Source of the DNA: Plasmodium coatneyi
Taxonomy: Eukaryota > Apicomplexa > Aconoidasida > Haemosporida > Plasmodiidae
Length of the DNA: 64,000 nt
Assembly (NCBI RefSeq): GCF_001680005.1
Contig: NC_033557.1
Location: 310,001-374,000 of the forward strand
Direction: 5' to 3'
Shown one piece after another: positions 24,824 to 35,826 of this stretch (the first letter of the stretch is position 1; each line of letters opens with the position of its first letter). The translations under genes and the position numbers were made by a program. The notes under the pieces are model-generated. The model saw only the letters and a list, made by a program, of their open reading frames with translations, made no database searches and was not told where the DNA came from.

Positions 24824-27800
24824 TCACTGAAACTTCAGCACCGGGCCGAGCATCGGCTTGGTAGACATAATCAAAAAGAAGGCGTGGTTGTGGAAGAGGT
24901 ACTTATAGGCATCGTAATTCTTCGTAACAATCAAATTTGTAATTTCGTCGTACAGTTTTATGTAGTAATTTTCGAAGCAACTTTTTATGTCCATGTCGTT
25001 TATAATGTACTTGATGGTCGGCCTTCCGTGGGGGCAGTTCCACGGGTTTTTCAACACGCTAAGTTTTTTTTTAATCTTGATCATTTCGGGCACGTTCAAG
25101 GTCTTTCCGACCATGATGGCGTTTCTGCAGGCCCTATAAGGGGGACAGGTAATATTATGTGCAATAGATTGTATAGATATGGGCAGACGTGTCGAACGTA
25201 GGATATACATGGGTGTGGCGTTTCGTTTAGGCACTTGGCCTGGCCACTTACTTGGAGGCCAGGATCCGCCAGACCTTCTGGGGGCGCGGAAAGTTGTAGT
25301 TAAACCAGGTGTCCGTCTTCTTATTGGGTTGGCCCTTGTTCCGTATGAACATCTGGAAATTGGCCTTGTCGTAGGTTATCGGGTGTTCTGTCAAGTGGTG
25401 GAGTAGGGACATGAAGTCCTCAACCTCCAGGATCTTTCCGTTGAACACGGGGAGGGAGAGCAAGTAAACCTTCACTTCCATCAGGACACCTTCCCCCAAG
25501 TCCGTCTCATCCATGGCATCGGTTGCAACGGTCGTATCGCCCCCTTTTATTCTTCTCCTCTTCTGAGCGGGCTCCTCCACAATTTCCACGTCAAAACCAT
25601 TGTGCAAAAATATTTCCAAGTTTTTTTCGATGATGTAAATTTGCGCAGGACTCAACTCCAAGTCGATTTTGCTAATCAACTTTTGTGACTTCATGGTGAA
25701 AATTTTGTTGTATTTTTCGAAATTGGATTTTTCGTCTGCAGCATGCTGGTCTATAATGAACAGCGCGTAACTGCTGTTCCCCTGGGGATCGCCTTCCTCC
25801 CCTCCAGACTCTGCTTGATTTGCCACTTTTCCTCCAGTACCCCTTTGAAAGTACAACAGGTCAATTTTAGAAATGACAAAGCCTTTATTAAATTGCCCAC
25901 AGATTTTAAGTTTTTCAAATAAGTTGGACTTAAAATATAAATCCTTCTGCCGTTCATCAATGTTGCTGAAGCTGATGTCTTCGTTAGAGCTTGCTCCGGA
26001 GATGCTTCCCACCTGACCTTCCCCCCCGGCTGCCTCCTTTATGCTCAAGCTGCCGTTAAACAAATCCGCGTATTCATTAACCTGCTTCTTATCAGTTAGG
26101 CACAGGTAGTTGTTGGCCTTCTCTTCTTCCTTCCCCTTTGGAAAAATTATATTTTTAATTTTTTCGCTATTTGTTAAATTTACCACATGGATCTGGTCAT
26201 AATCGAACCCGCTCTTCATTTGCTCCCTGTTGATATACATGTTGATGTCTATGGGGATGCTTTTGATGCAGCTACTTTTTATGTTCTCTTTTAATTGTTC
26301 GAAGGTGTAATGGGCGGGATTGGGTGGGTCTACCATTCTGTTTGGACTCCCTTCTTCAGGTTGGCTTTGTGGCTTGAGTTCTTCCCCACCAGAGTCGTTA
26401 CCATCCCTGTGGATTATGTCGTAGTGGGGACTATCGCCTTTGTCCTCCAGTTTACACTCGTAGGAGTCAGCCATAGGCGGGTCCTCCAACTTATATTCCT
26501 GAACGCACAATTTAGGAGAATCTTCCAACTTATATTCTTGAACGGACACGTTAGGCATATCCTCCAGTTGGTACTCCTGAACGCATAACTTGGGCGAATC
26601 TTCCAACTTAAAGTCGAACGCATGTGCACTGGGGTGATCTTCGAGCTCGCACCCCTCCTCCGTCGAACCGTCCCCCAGCTGGTACTCGTACGCTTGCACA
26701 ATTGGTGCTTCCTCCTGTGGAGTGTCCCCCTGAGGGTCTTTCTTCGGAACGGATCCTTCGACTTGCCACCCCTGCTGTGCTCGCCCCGCTCGATGATATC
26801 TGCCCGGGAGGTCCACTTGCTCGGGAGATCTATTCTCCTCCTTAACGAAAGGAGTGCCAAAAAATTGCTCACTCGAGTCAAAGGGGGGGGTGCACTCTTC
26901 CTCCTGCAGCTCCTCCTTCACTTGCACACACAACTTTGGTTCGTAATCGTCCGATCTTTGCGGAGGCCACACATTCGTCTGTTCATGGTCAACTTGGCTA
27001 ACATGGTCCACATGCCCATCTCCGTCGCTTCCATTTTGGAGACCCTGCTGTGCCATAGATAACTCCTCCTTGACACCCCCAGTAGTACTATGTCTTTCCC
27101 CCTCGGAGAAGCTTCCCCCGGTGGAAGAGCCCTCCCAGGAAGGTGTTGTCTTTTTCACATTTTGGCCAATTTGAATCGGTTCGCTTGCGGGGAATCCCCC
27201 GTGGGGTACCTCTCCAATGGTATCTTCTTCTTTAGGTCGGTCCAACATTCGCCTATCATTGGAAGTAACCCCCATGATGGGGAGCTGTATATTGTTGGCC
27301 TTCAAAAAATAATCACCGATGTGCGTATCGACCAGTTGGCTAGTTTTCGGGGTAAGCAAACTAACCAAACACGTCTTGATCTTCTCACACAATTCATTTT
27401 CGTAAATAAAAAAAACCTCTCTCTTATCTGGCGTTACATTTATGTCAAAATTTTTGGTATCAGAAAGGATGTTACAAATAATGATGGGGTACAGCCTACT
27501 ATTAAATTCCTTATAAATGGAGTTTATAATTTTATTCACATTTTTTAACACATGTATTGGTCTACTATTAATGTAGTAAAATTGGATGTCTCTATCTCTC
27601 CTTCCACTGTTGTTGTCACTTATGTATGCCCGTAACTTCCACTCTTCTGAGTCTATATTGAAGTCGATCAGATTACCAATGTTCCTCTTCCCATATATTG
27701 TGTGTACACTATTTTTAATACTTTCCTTCCCACCGTTTGTTAATAGCATATTCATATTTTTCACATTCCCCTTCACTGTGACGACATTTTGAATGGAAAA

Positions 27801-28364
27801 TTTTATGTGAGAATAAATAATGGCGTACTGTTGCATAAGGAGAAGCAAATCTGAGAGCTGCGATTTTATATTTTTTATAAAGTCTTTTTTCCTTATGGGG
27901 ATATTTTTAAAAATATTTTCACAACTTACTGTCGTTCCTCTTAATCGTGCGATTGGCTCTTCATGACTTAGTCTCCCAAGGCTGTCAAATGTTAGCAAAT
28001 ACCCGTGGCTACTTTCATCATGCTTCGTCACAATGTGTAGATCGCTTAACATACACAAGGAATTTAATGCTTCCCCTCTGAACCCTAATGTATTCAATGA
28101 ACTGTGTATATCCTCAAATTCAGTAATCTTCGACGTGGCATGTCTGGCACAAACATTTTCAAAATTTGACTTTTTAATTCCTGCCCCATTGTCATTAACT
28201 TGTATTAATTTGATCCCATTTTCGACTAGCTTTATTTTTATTTCTGTTGCATCTGCGTCTATGCTATTTTCTACTAGCTCCTTTACTACACTGCTGAGCG
28301 TGAATATCACTTGGCTGCTGCAGATGTTGTGGATGGACTCTTCCCCGATGTTCTGGATCTTCAT
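24824..28364 (-). CDS. PMS1: DNA mismatch repair protein, MutL family, PMS1/PMS2 type
   Basis: Two exons on the minus strand: 28364-25252 and 25133-24824 (phase 2 junction, 1140 residues). The N-terminus has the GHKL ATPase motifs in order: ENSIDADATEIKI, DNGAGI, ATSKI and GFRGEAL. The C-terminus has the metal-binding endonuclease motifs of PMS2 rather than MLH1: DQHAADEKSNFE, ACRNAIMVG (split by the intron) and CPHGRPT. The known role is the endonuclease partner of MLH1 in MutL-alpha, nicking DNA in postreplicative mismatch repair in the nucleus. Between the domains lies a long low-complexity linker that includes five or six degenerate 12-15 residue units with core EY[QK]LED (about 26430-26700). 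Its length exceeds the usual ~860 residues because of this linker. Confidence 0.95.
26430..26700 (-). repeat. Coding repeat, EYKLED units, in PMS1 linker
   Basis: Tandem degenerate protein units (VQEYQLEDMPN, VQEYKLEDSPK, YECKLED and relatives) are encoded by repeated DNA of about 40 bp. They lie in the unstructured linker between the ATPase and endonuclease regions. Confidence 0.75.
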
Positions 28365-29734
28365 CTAGCTCATTCGGCGGTCAACTATATATATGTATAT
28401 GCTTGTGTATGTGTGTCTCCCTGCACTTTGTAAGCCTACACTTGGGAGTTATTTTATCGACATAATGGGGAGAGACACCTCACAGAGGTCACCTCCCAAT
28501 CTTATGATCTGCCTTTGTTCAAGCGGCTCCAACTTGGGGAGGGCAAAAACGGGGGGGATGGCCACACCAGTGAAAGGCGAACTATGCCAACCGACCATTA
28601 ACGATGACACACAAGAGGGATTAAAAAAAAAAAAAATCATCAATGGAGAGTGCACACAAATTTCACAAAATGGGGGAAAAACCCAAAAAGCCATAAAAAT
28701 TGAGACTCCCAAATGCTGGTCGCATTTTCTGGGAAGATTAAGAGAATTGCCCAGCTGCATAACCCATGGGGTACCACCTTTGGAAGACAACCAGAATGGC
28801 AAAAGTGGGCCTCCTCGCATCGGCTATGAAAGCGCAGGGCTTGCTAACGGCATGTGGTCGAAATGGATTTAAGGGAAGCGAAACGGAAGCCAAAATAAAG
28901 CGACCACGCACGAATGGCGAGACGCCGCCGGGGGATGAGAGACTACACGGAGAAAACGCAAGAGGTGCAATTTTGGAACCCTCCTTAAAAACAAGCACTG
29001 ATTTTCCCTATTGTTTAAATGCCCCGCACGGTGAACCACCGCCCCACACATGAGGGAACTTTGTGAAAAAGAATAATTGCGCCATGCTGAACCCGGCAGT
29101 CATGAAGTTTGCACCCTCATGAAGAAAAAAAAAAAAAAAACGCGAGACGGAAGAGCCGCACGGAAGGAGGCCAAGGTGGAGAGGCTTCCCTTTTCCACAT
29201 TCCCCGCGATGATTCCTGCCGAAATGGGCTCCCCAATTTTGCACAAATGCCAGGCCACTGCGCTCTTTACGTGGAAATAGCGGGGACGGTCACAAAGTGC
29301 CTATCCCTACGGAGGACAGGGGAAGGTATTTTAGAAGCGTATTATTTTTCACCCTACGGGAGAGAAAGGGAAGTCACGGCGACACCTAATCTGGCATGCT
29401 CGCTGTCCCTCTTTTGAAATCAAAATGGGCTCGAATTAAGACGTGACCGATGACAGTTTGTTATGTTTGGATGCCCCACTGGGGGGGCGGAAAAAGCGGA
29501 AGAAAAATCAAAGGGGAAGAAGCGTCAACGTGGAGGAAACGCACAGCACATTGGGGAGCACCCCCTGAAAACAATGAACGGTTACAAAGATAAGCAGCTT
29601 CATCTGTCCTCCCTCCTCATTTAGCTTTATCACTTCGTCATGCACATGTTACTCTTCCTCCCGGGTGTGTCTATCTCTTCCATTTTACCGTTCATCCGTA
29701 TGAAGAGGTTCACACACTTGATTCGGCCGCACAT
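28365..29734. other. Intergenic region, no gene seen
   Basis: The region lies upstream of PMS1 and downstream of the seipin-like gene. ORFs of 60-160 codons occur on both strands, but they overlap each other, lack domains and have no convincing splice context. A few A/T homopolymers are present. Confidence 0.5.
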
Positions 29735-31204
29735 TCAGCCCATCATGTAGTAGCAAAGCACGCCCAAAACAAAGAGGACCGTGTTGACCAAAATGAGTAA
29801 GGCGCTTAGCACAAAAACAAACACGTAAAAAAAGAGAAAGGGATAATTATACATGTAGTAGAAAACAAAATTGACGTACACAAGTACCACTACATAGGCC
29901 TTATAAATCTGCATGGGGGGGTACAGATAAATGTTGATTTTCCCAAAGTGGGGACCATACTGGTATCCATCAACTAGGCAGATCTCCATTTTTCTCCGAT
30001 TAAAAATGTTGAAGAAATAAAAAGGGGTGTTAAAAAATAAATGCAGTTTATTTATATAGTTATAATTTCTATTGTTTATGTGTAGCTTTTCATTTCGAAA
30101 AAGGACATCCCCATTCGTGTCAAGTACCTCCGTCTGCAATTGCATAAAATTGAATTTGTCGTTGTAGTCATTGTTCATGTAGGACAGATTTAGAAGAACG
30201 TCGATTTTGTATCCTTTTTTTATTTTCAGTTTGCTAATTTCTTTCTTCTTCAAAAAGGGAATAAAAAAATGAAGAAAATTGTGATCGTTGTGCGATTTAT
30301 TTTTGTTTGACCATTTTTCAAAATTCACCTGACCTATTAATATATTATTTTGCAAATATGCATACTCCATTTGGTCATCAAAGTGGTGCAATTTCTCCCT
30401 ATTGGGATAATTTTCTGCTTTGCTGCAAAATGGATGTGTGTCTATTGTTGTGTTTTTCCACATGTTTGAGCAGCAACATGTGTCCTTCCTCTTTATACTG
30501 CTTAAAATTTCACTTTGGAGCGACTTCAAATGGTGCAGATATGTTTCGTGCGGCTCACAGAGGATGTTTTCCTGGTTAAGCTGCGCTCTCTCCACGGTGC
30601 TGTCCACATTATCGCGCTCCCTACGCAAATACTCCTCTATGGGACTTTTAAGGAGGGAGAACTCCACCGGGTACACATACTTATTCTGGGGGATCAAATA
30701 AAAATATAAAAAAAAATAAACCAGCAGGGAAAAAACAAACACCGCGACGTTTATTAGCAGGTACGTTGCAAGCACATACAGACAGTGCTTAACATTCACA
30801 TTGGGGAAGGCGCTTTTCAGGTGAGTTTTCACCTTAACATACGTTCTGTACCCAGATTTTGCCAAGCGATTTATACCATTCCATATGGCGTCTAACGCGC
30901 CCTCCCCTCGCCTCCTCTTTTTCCGCTTCATTCTCTGGTACTTGTATGACAGATAATCCCTCTGCTTAAGGTAGTAGTACTTCTTCTTCATTTTGCAAAA
31001 CAGTTTTACGTTTCTGAGGCTGCTTCTGGGGTGTGTCTTTGCCTTGACCGCGGGGCACAATAAGTCCATTTCGGTTGCCTCCTCCTCGGAGTTGGAGTTC
31101 ACTTCGTTCGCTTCATCACGGTCTTTTACCTCATTCACGTTGTTCGCTTGCTCCGCCTCCCTTTCCCCCACGGGGTCCGCAGCGTCCCCTTTTCGAGGCA
31201 GCAT
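29735..31204 (-). CDS. Seipin-like two-pass ER membrane protein, putative
   Basis: Single exon, 489 residues. The first 140 residues are hydrophilic and basic (KRKKRRRG). The first membrane segment spans about 141-171 and is followed by YPVEFSLL. A long lumenal region holds YKIDVLLNLSYMNN, then FMQLQTEVLDTNGDVLFRNEKL and a YINKLHLFFNTPFYF segment. Hydrophobic segments fill the last 60 residues, entered through IYLYPPMQIYKAYV. This order (TM1, a V-x-L-x-L-S-x-x-N beta-sandwich opening, 'l.s..g..l..s.r' strand, 'a.i.lyp..qiy.a' strand, TM2) matches seipin, the ER protein that organises lipid-droplet formation. I assign it from this pattern only; it could be another two-pass ER protein. It is the first of four consecutive minus-strand genes up to 42358. 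Confidence 0.65.
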   Translation of the reverse strand: MLPRKGDAADPVGEREAEQANNVNEVKDRDEANEVNSNSEEEATEMDLLCPAVKAKTHPRSSLRNVKLFCKMKKKYYYLKQRDYLSYKYQRMKRKKRRRGEGALDAIWNGINRLAKSGYRTYVKVKTHLKSAFPNVNVKHCLYVLATYLLINVAVFVFSLLVYFFLYFYLIPQNKYVYPVEFSLLKSPIEEYLRRERDNVDSTVERAQLNQENILCEPHETYLHHLKSLQSEILSSIKRKDTCCCSNMWKNTTIDTHPFCSKAENYPNREKLHHFDDQMEYAYLQNNILIGQVNFEKWSNKNKSHNDHNFLHFFIPFLKKKEISKLKIKKGYKIDVLLNLSYMNNDYNDKFNFMQLQTEVLDTNGDVLFRNEKLHINNRNYNYINKLHLFFNTPFYFFNIFNRRKMEICLVDGYQYGPHFGKINIYLYPPMQIYKAYVVVLVYVNFVFYYMYNYPFLFFYVFVFVLSALLILVNTVLFVLGVLCYYMMG

Positions 31205-32187
31205 TTTTCAAAAATCGCCCCCACCACCACGTATACCCACACTCGCATTATACGCCTCCCCCCGTAGACGCATGCTTCATGTGATTCACAAAATTGAAGA
31301 AGTGGAGGAATCGTCTCCTCAGAGTATCATCAGTCTTCCCTCATTTCACAAAAAAAAATTTACCAATTATGTGCAATTCTTTGCAAGCTGTTCGATCTGC
31401 TCTTGTCAGGGAAACACGCGCAGACAAATGAGCAGCGCGGGAGGGATAAACAAAAGGGACGCCAATGTAGGGCAATCTGCTTAAGCGGCTAAGATAAATG
31501 CCACAAAAGGGGGATCCTCCCAAAAAATAAAAACTTTTAGTGGACTCGAAAGGGAAAAAGCCAAATGGCAATTTGAATTAGCGCCTATGTTGGGAGTTAC
31601 TTATTTTTAATTTTTTTTTTTTTTTTTCCCTGTGCAAAAACAGGTGAGGGAACCAACACACGCAGGGCGTTACTTTGCAAAGGTTCTTATCGCTGCTCCA
31701 CGTGAAGGAAGAAATGTATTCCCCCGTTCAGGTCGACGTGGGCCAGTACACATACCTTTCAATGTGCAAAAATTTTAACTTCCTTGCAGATATGCCTTTC
31801 CTCATGCACTCTCAACCCCCGTCCGCTCTCTCCTCCATGGTGATATATCGCACCCCCGCGTTTTTCATGCGTCCCCTGCCAGCCGCACCAACAAAGTGAA
31901 CAACTCTTTCTACAAATGAACACACAACAATGGTCCGTTTGGAAGTGAATCGACATTCGTGTTTTAAAAAAAAAAAAAAAAAAAAAAATGGCACTTTCGC
32001 CTACGTATAAAAATAAAAGCACCCGTTCGTCACATGAGGTCAAGTACACTCCTCCTACACTGACGGTACAGCGTAAAATTAATCACGCGCCGGTGAACCG
32101 ATACACAGACAAACCAATACGCAGTTGGATCAACTTACCGCTTCGCCCATGTGTCCGTAACTGTACCGCCACGCTATCATCCCTTCC
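31205..32187. other. Intergenic region, no gene seen
   Basis: This is the promoter side of the seipin-like gene and the 3' flank of the aspartyl-tRNA synthetase gene. T and A homopolymers lie near 31608 and 31966. ORFs here are unsupported. Confidence 0.5.
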
Positions 32188-34074
32188 TCATGGGATGAGT
32201 CGCTTGGGGTCCCGTGGGAAGAGCGAAGTCTTGCGGATGTTGTTCAGACCGAGGAACAGCATGAGGACGCGCTCGAGGCCAATGCCACATCCAGAGTGGG
32301 GGTAAGACGAATAGGCAAACGAGTCGATGTAAAAGTTCAGTTTGCTTGCGTCCAAGTTAAACCGCTTGATATTGTCCAGCAATAATTTCACATCGCTAAT
32401 ACGTTGGGATCCTGATAGAATTTCTTCCCCCCTCATAAAAAAATCATACGAGTTAGAAATGGCTGGATCGTCTTCCTTGTACATAGTATAAAAAGGCCTT
32501 AGCGCTGAGGGGAAATTTATAATAATGTAGTAATCCGTGTGATGAGAAGCCTTAACAATTTTTCCCAATTCCTTTTCCATATCGGTGGACATATCATAGG
32601 ATAAAATTTCCTCCTCCTTTAAGTCAAGCTTATTATGTTGTATTAGCATTTTTATGGCCTCTTCGTAAGTAAAAATTGGAGTCTCCTCTAGCCATTGAAA
32701 TTCTTCACATGGGTATTGACCCTTTACAGTCTTAATAAGCATTTCACTCTTCTCTCCTTTTGTTAACTCGGTGAAAATATGCTTAAACAATGAATCGTAG
32801 AAAAAGACGTTTTCCATAAAATCATACTTGTAGGTCATTTCTATGTCTAACGATACGTACTCACAGAGGTGTCTATATGTGTTACTATTTTCTGCTCGAA
32901 AAACGGGGGCCACCTCGAATACCCTGTCAAATCCGGCGTTAATACACATCTGCTTGTACAGTTGGGGGGACTGTGCTAGGAATCCCTTCTGGTTGAAGTA
33001 GTTAATCTGAAAAGCATTAGCTCCTCCTTCGCTGCTTTCTCCTAGCAGTTTGGGAGTATGTATTTCGATGAAATTATTTTGTAGTAAAAAATTCTTAAAA
33101 ATGGTGCATATTTGAGACTGCAGACAGAAGATGCTATAATTGGCATAGGTCCTCAAATCGATACATCTGTTGTTTAAGCGATTGTCCTGATTGACCTTAA
33201 TGCTTCCTTCCTCATTTGTTTCTTTCATATTTGCGTCCTTTAACAAAAAGGGCAACTCCTTCGCCGTCTTGCTTATGCAAAATATCTTCTTTATGTGTAC
33301 TTCGTACTTTATATTGGTGCTATCGATTGGAATTTCTGGCTTTATTATTTTTCCATTTATGTCTACAATAGACTCTAGTGGAAGGTTACTTACCCACTTC
33401 ATCATGTTCTTATCGTTGTCGTTGTTTTTTATGTCTAGTATACACTGCATGGAGTACAGTTTTTGCCTCAAAATGATGAAGGCTAAGGACCCTTTGCTCC
33501 TGATATCGTGGATTCTGCCTCTAACCCAGATATCACCTTGGAGTAGATGCTCTTCATCGGATTGTGCTACTACAGAATGGCTAGCTGTGTCTTCTCTCTT
33601 CGCATTATCAACTTTCGCACTTCCTCCCACCTTCATCAACGTGTGGTATATTTCTTCCAAATTGAGCAACTTTATGTCGTCTTTATTTTCCTTCATTTTA
33701 CTAACTGTGACAAATCCATAGTTGTCCTTTTTTATGTCCTCGCAAACGTGCTCCAAAACTTTAGTGGCTTCATTTTTTTGGTTCTCCCTTTCTGCCTTCT
33801 TGGCTAGCTTCTTCTCTTTCTCTGCTAACTTTTTTGCTTTTTTCTCCTTCTTCTTATCACTCACTTCGTCAGCTGCGTTTGCCACATGATTACCCTCCTT
33901 GTCGTTCACCTGTTTGGTTTCCCCTTCCATTGTGCTTCTACAAAAGGTTAAACTTTCTCGATTTTTAATGCGACTGTTGGTTACTCGAAAGACTGTCGAA
34001 CGGCCCTCCTTTACCGGTATGTACTTTTGCACGCGGTGGAATCTCCTCAGAAGAGGGAAGCAATACCTTTGCAT
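32188..34074 (-). CDS. Aspartyl-tRNA synthetase, eukaryotic cytosolic type
   Basis: Single exon, 628 residues. It charges tRNA-Asp. A Lys-rich, coiled-coil-prone extension (DKKKEKKAKKLAEKEKKLAK, about residues 73-92) precedes an OB-fold anticodon-binding domain (GRIHDIRSKGSLAFIILRQ). The class II catalytic core follows, with LLGESSEGGANAF, LAQSPQLYKQM, motif 2 (FRAENSNTYRHLCEYVSLDIEM) and motif 3 (GCGIGLERVLMLFLGL), ending in SLFPRDPKRLIP, the usual terminus of eukaryotic AspRS. The length is close to that of the Plasmodium enzyme. The first 48 residues are basic and aromatic; the Met at 33930 (MEGETKQ) is an alternative start, and the longer form might serve organelle targeting, which is inference. 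Confidence 0.96.
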   Translation of the reverse strand: MQRYCFPLLRRFHRVQKYIPVKEGRSTVFRVTNSRIKNRESLTFCRSTMEGETKQVNDKEGNHVANAADEVSDKKKEKKAKKLAEKEKKLAKKAERENQKNEATKVLEHVCEDIKKDNYGFVTVSKMKENKDDIKLLNLEEIYHTLMKVGGSAKVDNAKREDTASHSVVAQSDEEHLLQGDIWVRGRIHDIRSKGSLAFIILRQKLYSMQCILDIKNNDNDKNMMKWVSNLPLESIVDINGKIIKPEIPIDSTNIKYEVHIKKIFCISKTAKELPFLLKDANMKETNEEGSIKVNQDNRLNNRCIDLRTYANYSIFCLQSQICTIFKNFLLQNNFIEIHTPKLLGESSEGGANAFQINYFNQKGFLAQSPQLYKQMCINAGFDRVFEVAPVFRAENSNTYRHLCEYVSLDIEMTYKYDFMENVFFYDSLFKHIFTELTKGEKSEMLIKTVKGQYPCEEFQWLEETPIFTYEEAIKMLIQHNKLDLKEEEILSYDMSTDMEKELGKIVKASHHTDYYIIINFPSALRPFYTMYKEDDPAISNSYDFFMRGEEILSGSQRISDVKLLLDNIKRFNLDASKLNFYIDSFAYSSYPHSGCGIGLERVLMLFLGLNNIRKTSLFPRDPKRLIP

Positions 34075-35826
34075 ATGCTCCTCTGGGGCCTACGCGCATA
34101 ATCAGCACAACTGGCCACGTTAGGCAACACCTGCACAAACGATTTAACAGTTGTGTATGCCGATGCCGGGAGCACTCATAAAAGGGAATTGCTCAGTGAT
34201 TGTGCTTATAACATAGATGCTTCTTCACTAGCGGTTACGTACACGCATATGCATGAGGTACACTGTTCTCCGACACGCCGTGTTGCCCTCCTGGGGGACG
34301 CGGTTTCCCTCGGCACTAACCCAAATGGGAAGGTTTTAATGAAAGAAAAAACGAAACAGCGTCAGTAGCCTTGCGGTTGGCGTTAACGTAAAATGATGAC
34401 TTGCCGATAGGCTTATTCGTTCTTCTCAAGAAAGCATAAAAAGAACGGGTAAAAAAAAAAAAAAAAAAAAAAAAACTACGAATATCAACAACTATGTGAC
34501 GCCCCCCTCTGATGGTCACCTCCGAAATTACTAAAAATGGGACGCAGTTCTTTCACCTCATTCGGGAGATCCTATGCTGATGGTGCTCTAAATTGCGCCG
34601 TTACTGTAATAACCCCAAGTTGCTGCTTTTTTTTTTTTTTTTTTTTTTTTTTTCGTCACTTCGTACAGGTAGGTATATGTAGGCACAACTCGTAGTACTT
34701 CTATGCAGGCTCTCTTCCTTTAAACGCTGCAACCTCCGATCTTACAAATCAAAAGTGTTCTTTTTCTTTTGGAACAAACACACGAGGTGGACTAAATCAC
34801 GCTTGGGGAACCTCTTACTCTTCAGCCAATTAGCACCAAAAGGGGGAGGAAAAAAAAAAAAAAAAAAAGGCCACATTTTGTCGTCCACCTTAGGAAGGGG
34901 ATGTGCCTACGTACCATCTGGCGTGGAATAAGTGACGTATAGGTGGACACAACAGAAGGCGGGATTTTTGTTCCCCATTTTTTTTTTTTTTTTTTTTGCG
35001 CTGCTTCAACCTATGGCTGTGTCGGGTGCCATTCATTCGAACGGGACTTGAATTAAAAAGGGAAGTTAACACCCATTTGTTCGTTTCGATGCAAATGACG
35101 AAAGTAAAATGAAGCATACACGTGAATACAAAACAAAGTAGAGCGACTTAAAACAGAAGTCGCCGCGTAAACAAATTAGGGGTGCTTACTGAGAGGCATC
35201 TTCACAAGGGTCCGCACACCTGTTCATTAAGCACCCCTGAGTGTTTACCCTGCCGGACACGTCCACCCTTTCGTTGTTCCTAGAATAACTACCTTGATCT
35301 TATGCTAAACGGTTTTGTAAAAGAAGGCACCTTTTCCCCACCAAAAAAAGGGATGCCAACCTGGCAACATCTTCCTATACCCACTTCTGCACAACTGCAC
35401 AGTTGTATCACTGCTCCAGGTGTGAAAGGGCTATACGCAATTCCCGCTTGGCCGTGTCAAGGTCTTCAAAAAGAAGGGCTGCACAGGTTAGAAGATACGC
35501 AAAGGGAGAAATGTATAGTGAATGCTACTTGTGCATACATTAATTCGTGCACATTGGGACCTTCCTTAGGTCTGTGTGGTTCTTTTTTTTTTTTTTTTTT
35601 CCCGCTTTTTCCCTCACGCACCATTAACGGCATACTGTGCATGCTTCAAGCTTGCGGCAAAATCAACTCCGTTCTGTTGCGCTTTGTAGGCCTCTGCGGA
35701 AGGTTGAAAGGGAAATAAATGGGGCTCATATTTACAGTCCGTGCTGTGATACGTGCATATCCCGTGGAGTGGAGGGAACTTTTTAAAGGGGTTCATTTGT
35801 GATGCCAAATGGGCAGCACTTATTCT
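34075..35826. other. Intergenic region, no gene seen
   Basis: The stretch is rich in A/T homopolymers (near 34450, 34627, 34852, 34979 and 35584). The longest ORF (35302-35718, +) runs into a poly-T-encoded Phe tract and has no domain. No RNA gene is recognised. Confidence 0.5.

Noticed and set aside
28393..29053. Overlapping plus-strand ORFs upstream of PMS1
   Set aside because: Several overlapping frames, no conserved motif; consistent with intergenic sequence of moderate GC.
35302..35718. 138-codon plus-strand ORF
   Set aside because: Runs through a poly-T-encoded Phe tract, no domain, antisense to nothing; chance ORF.
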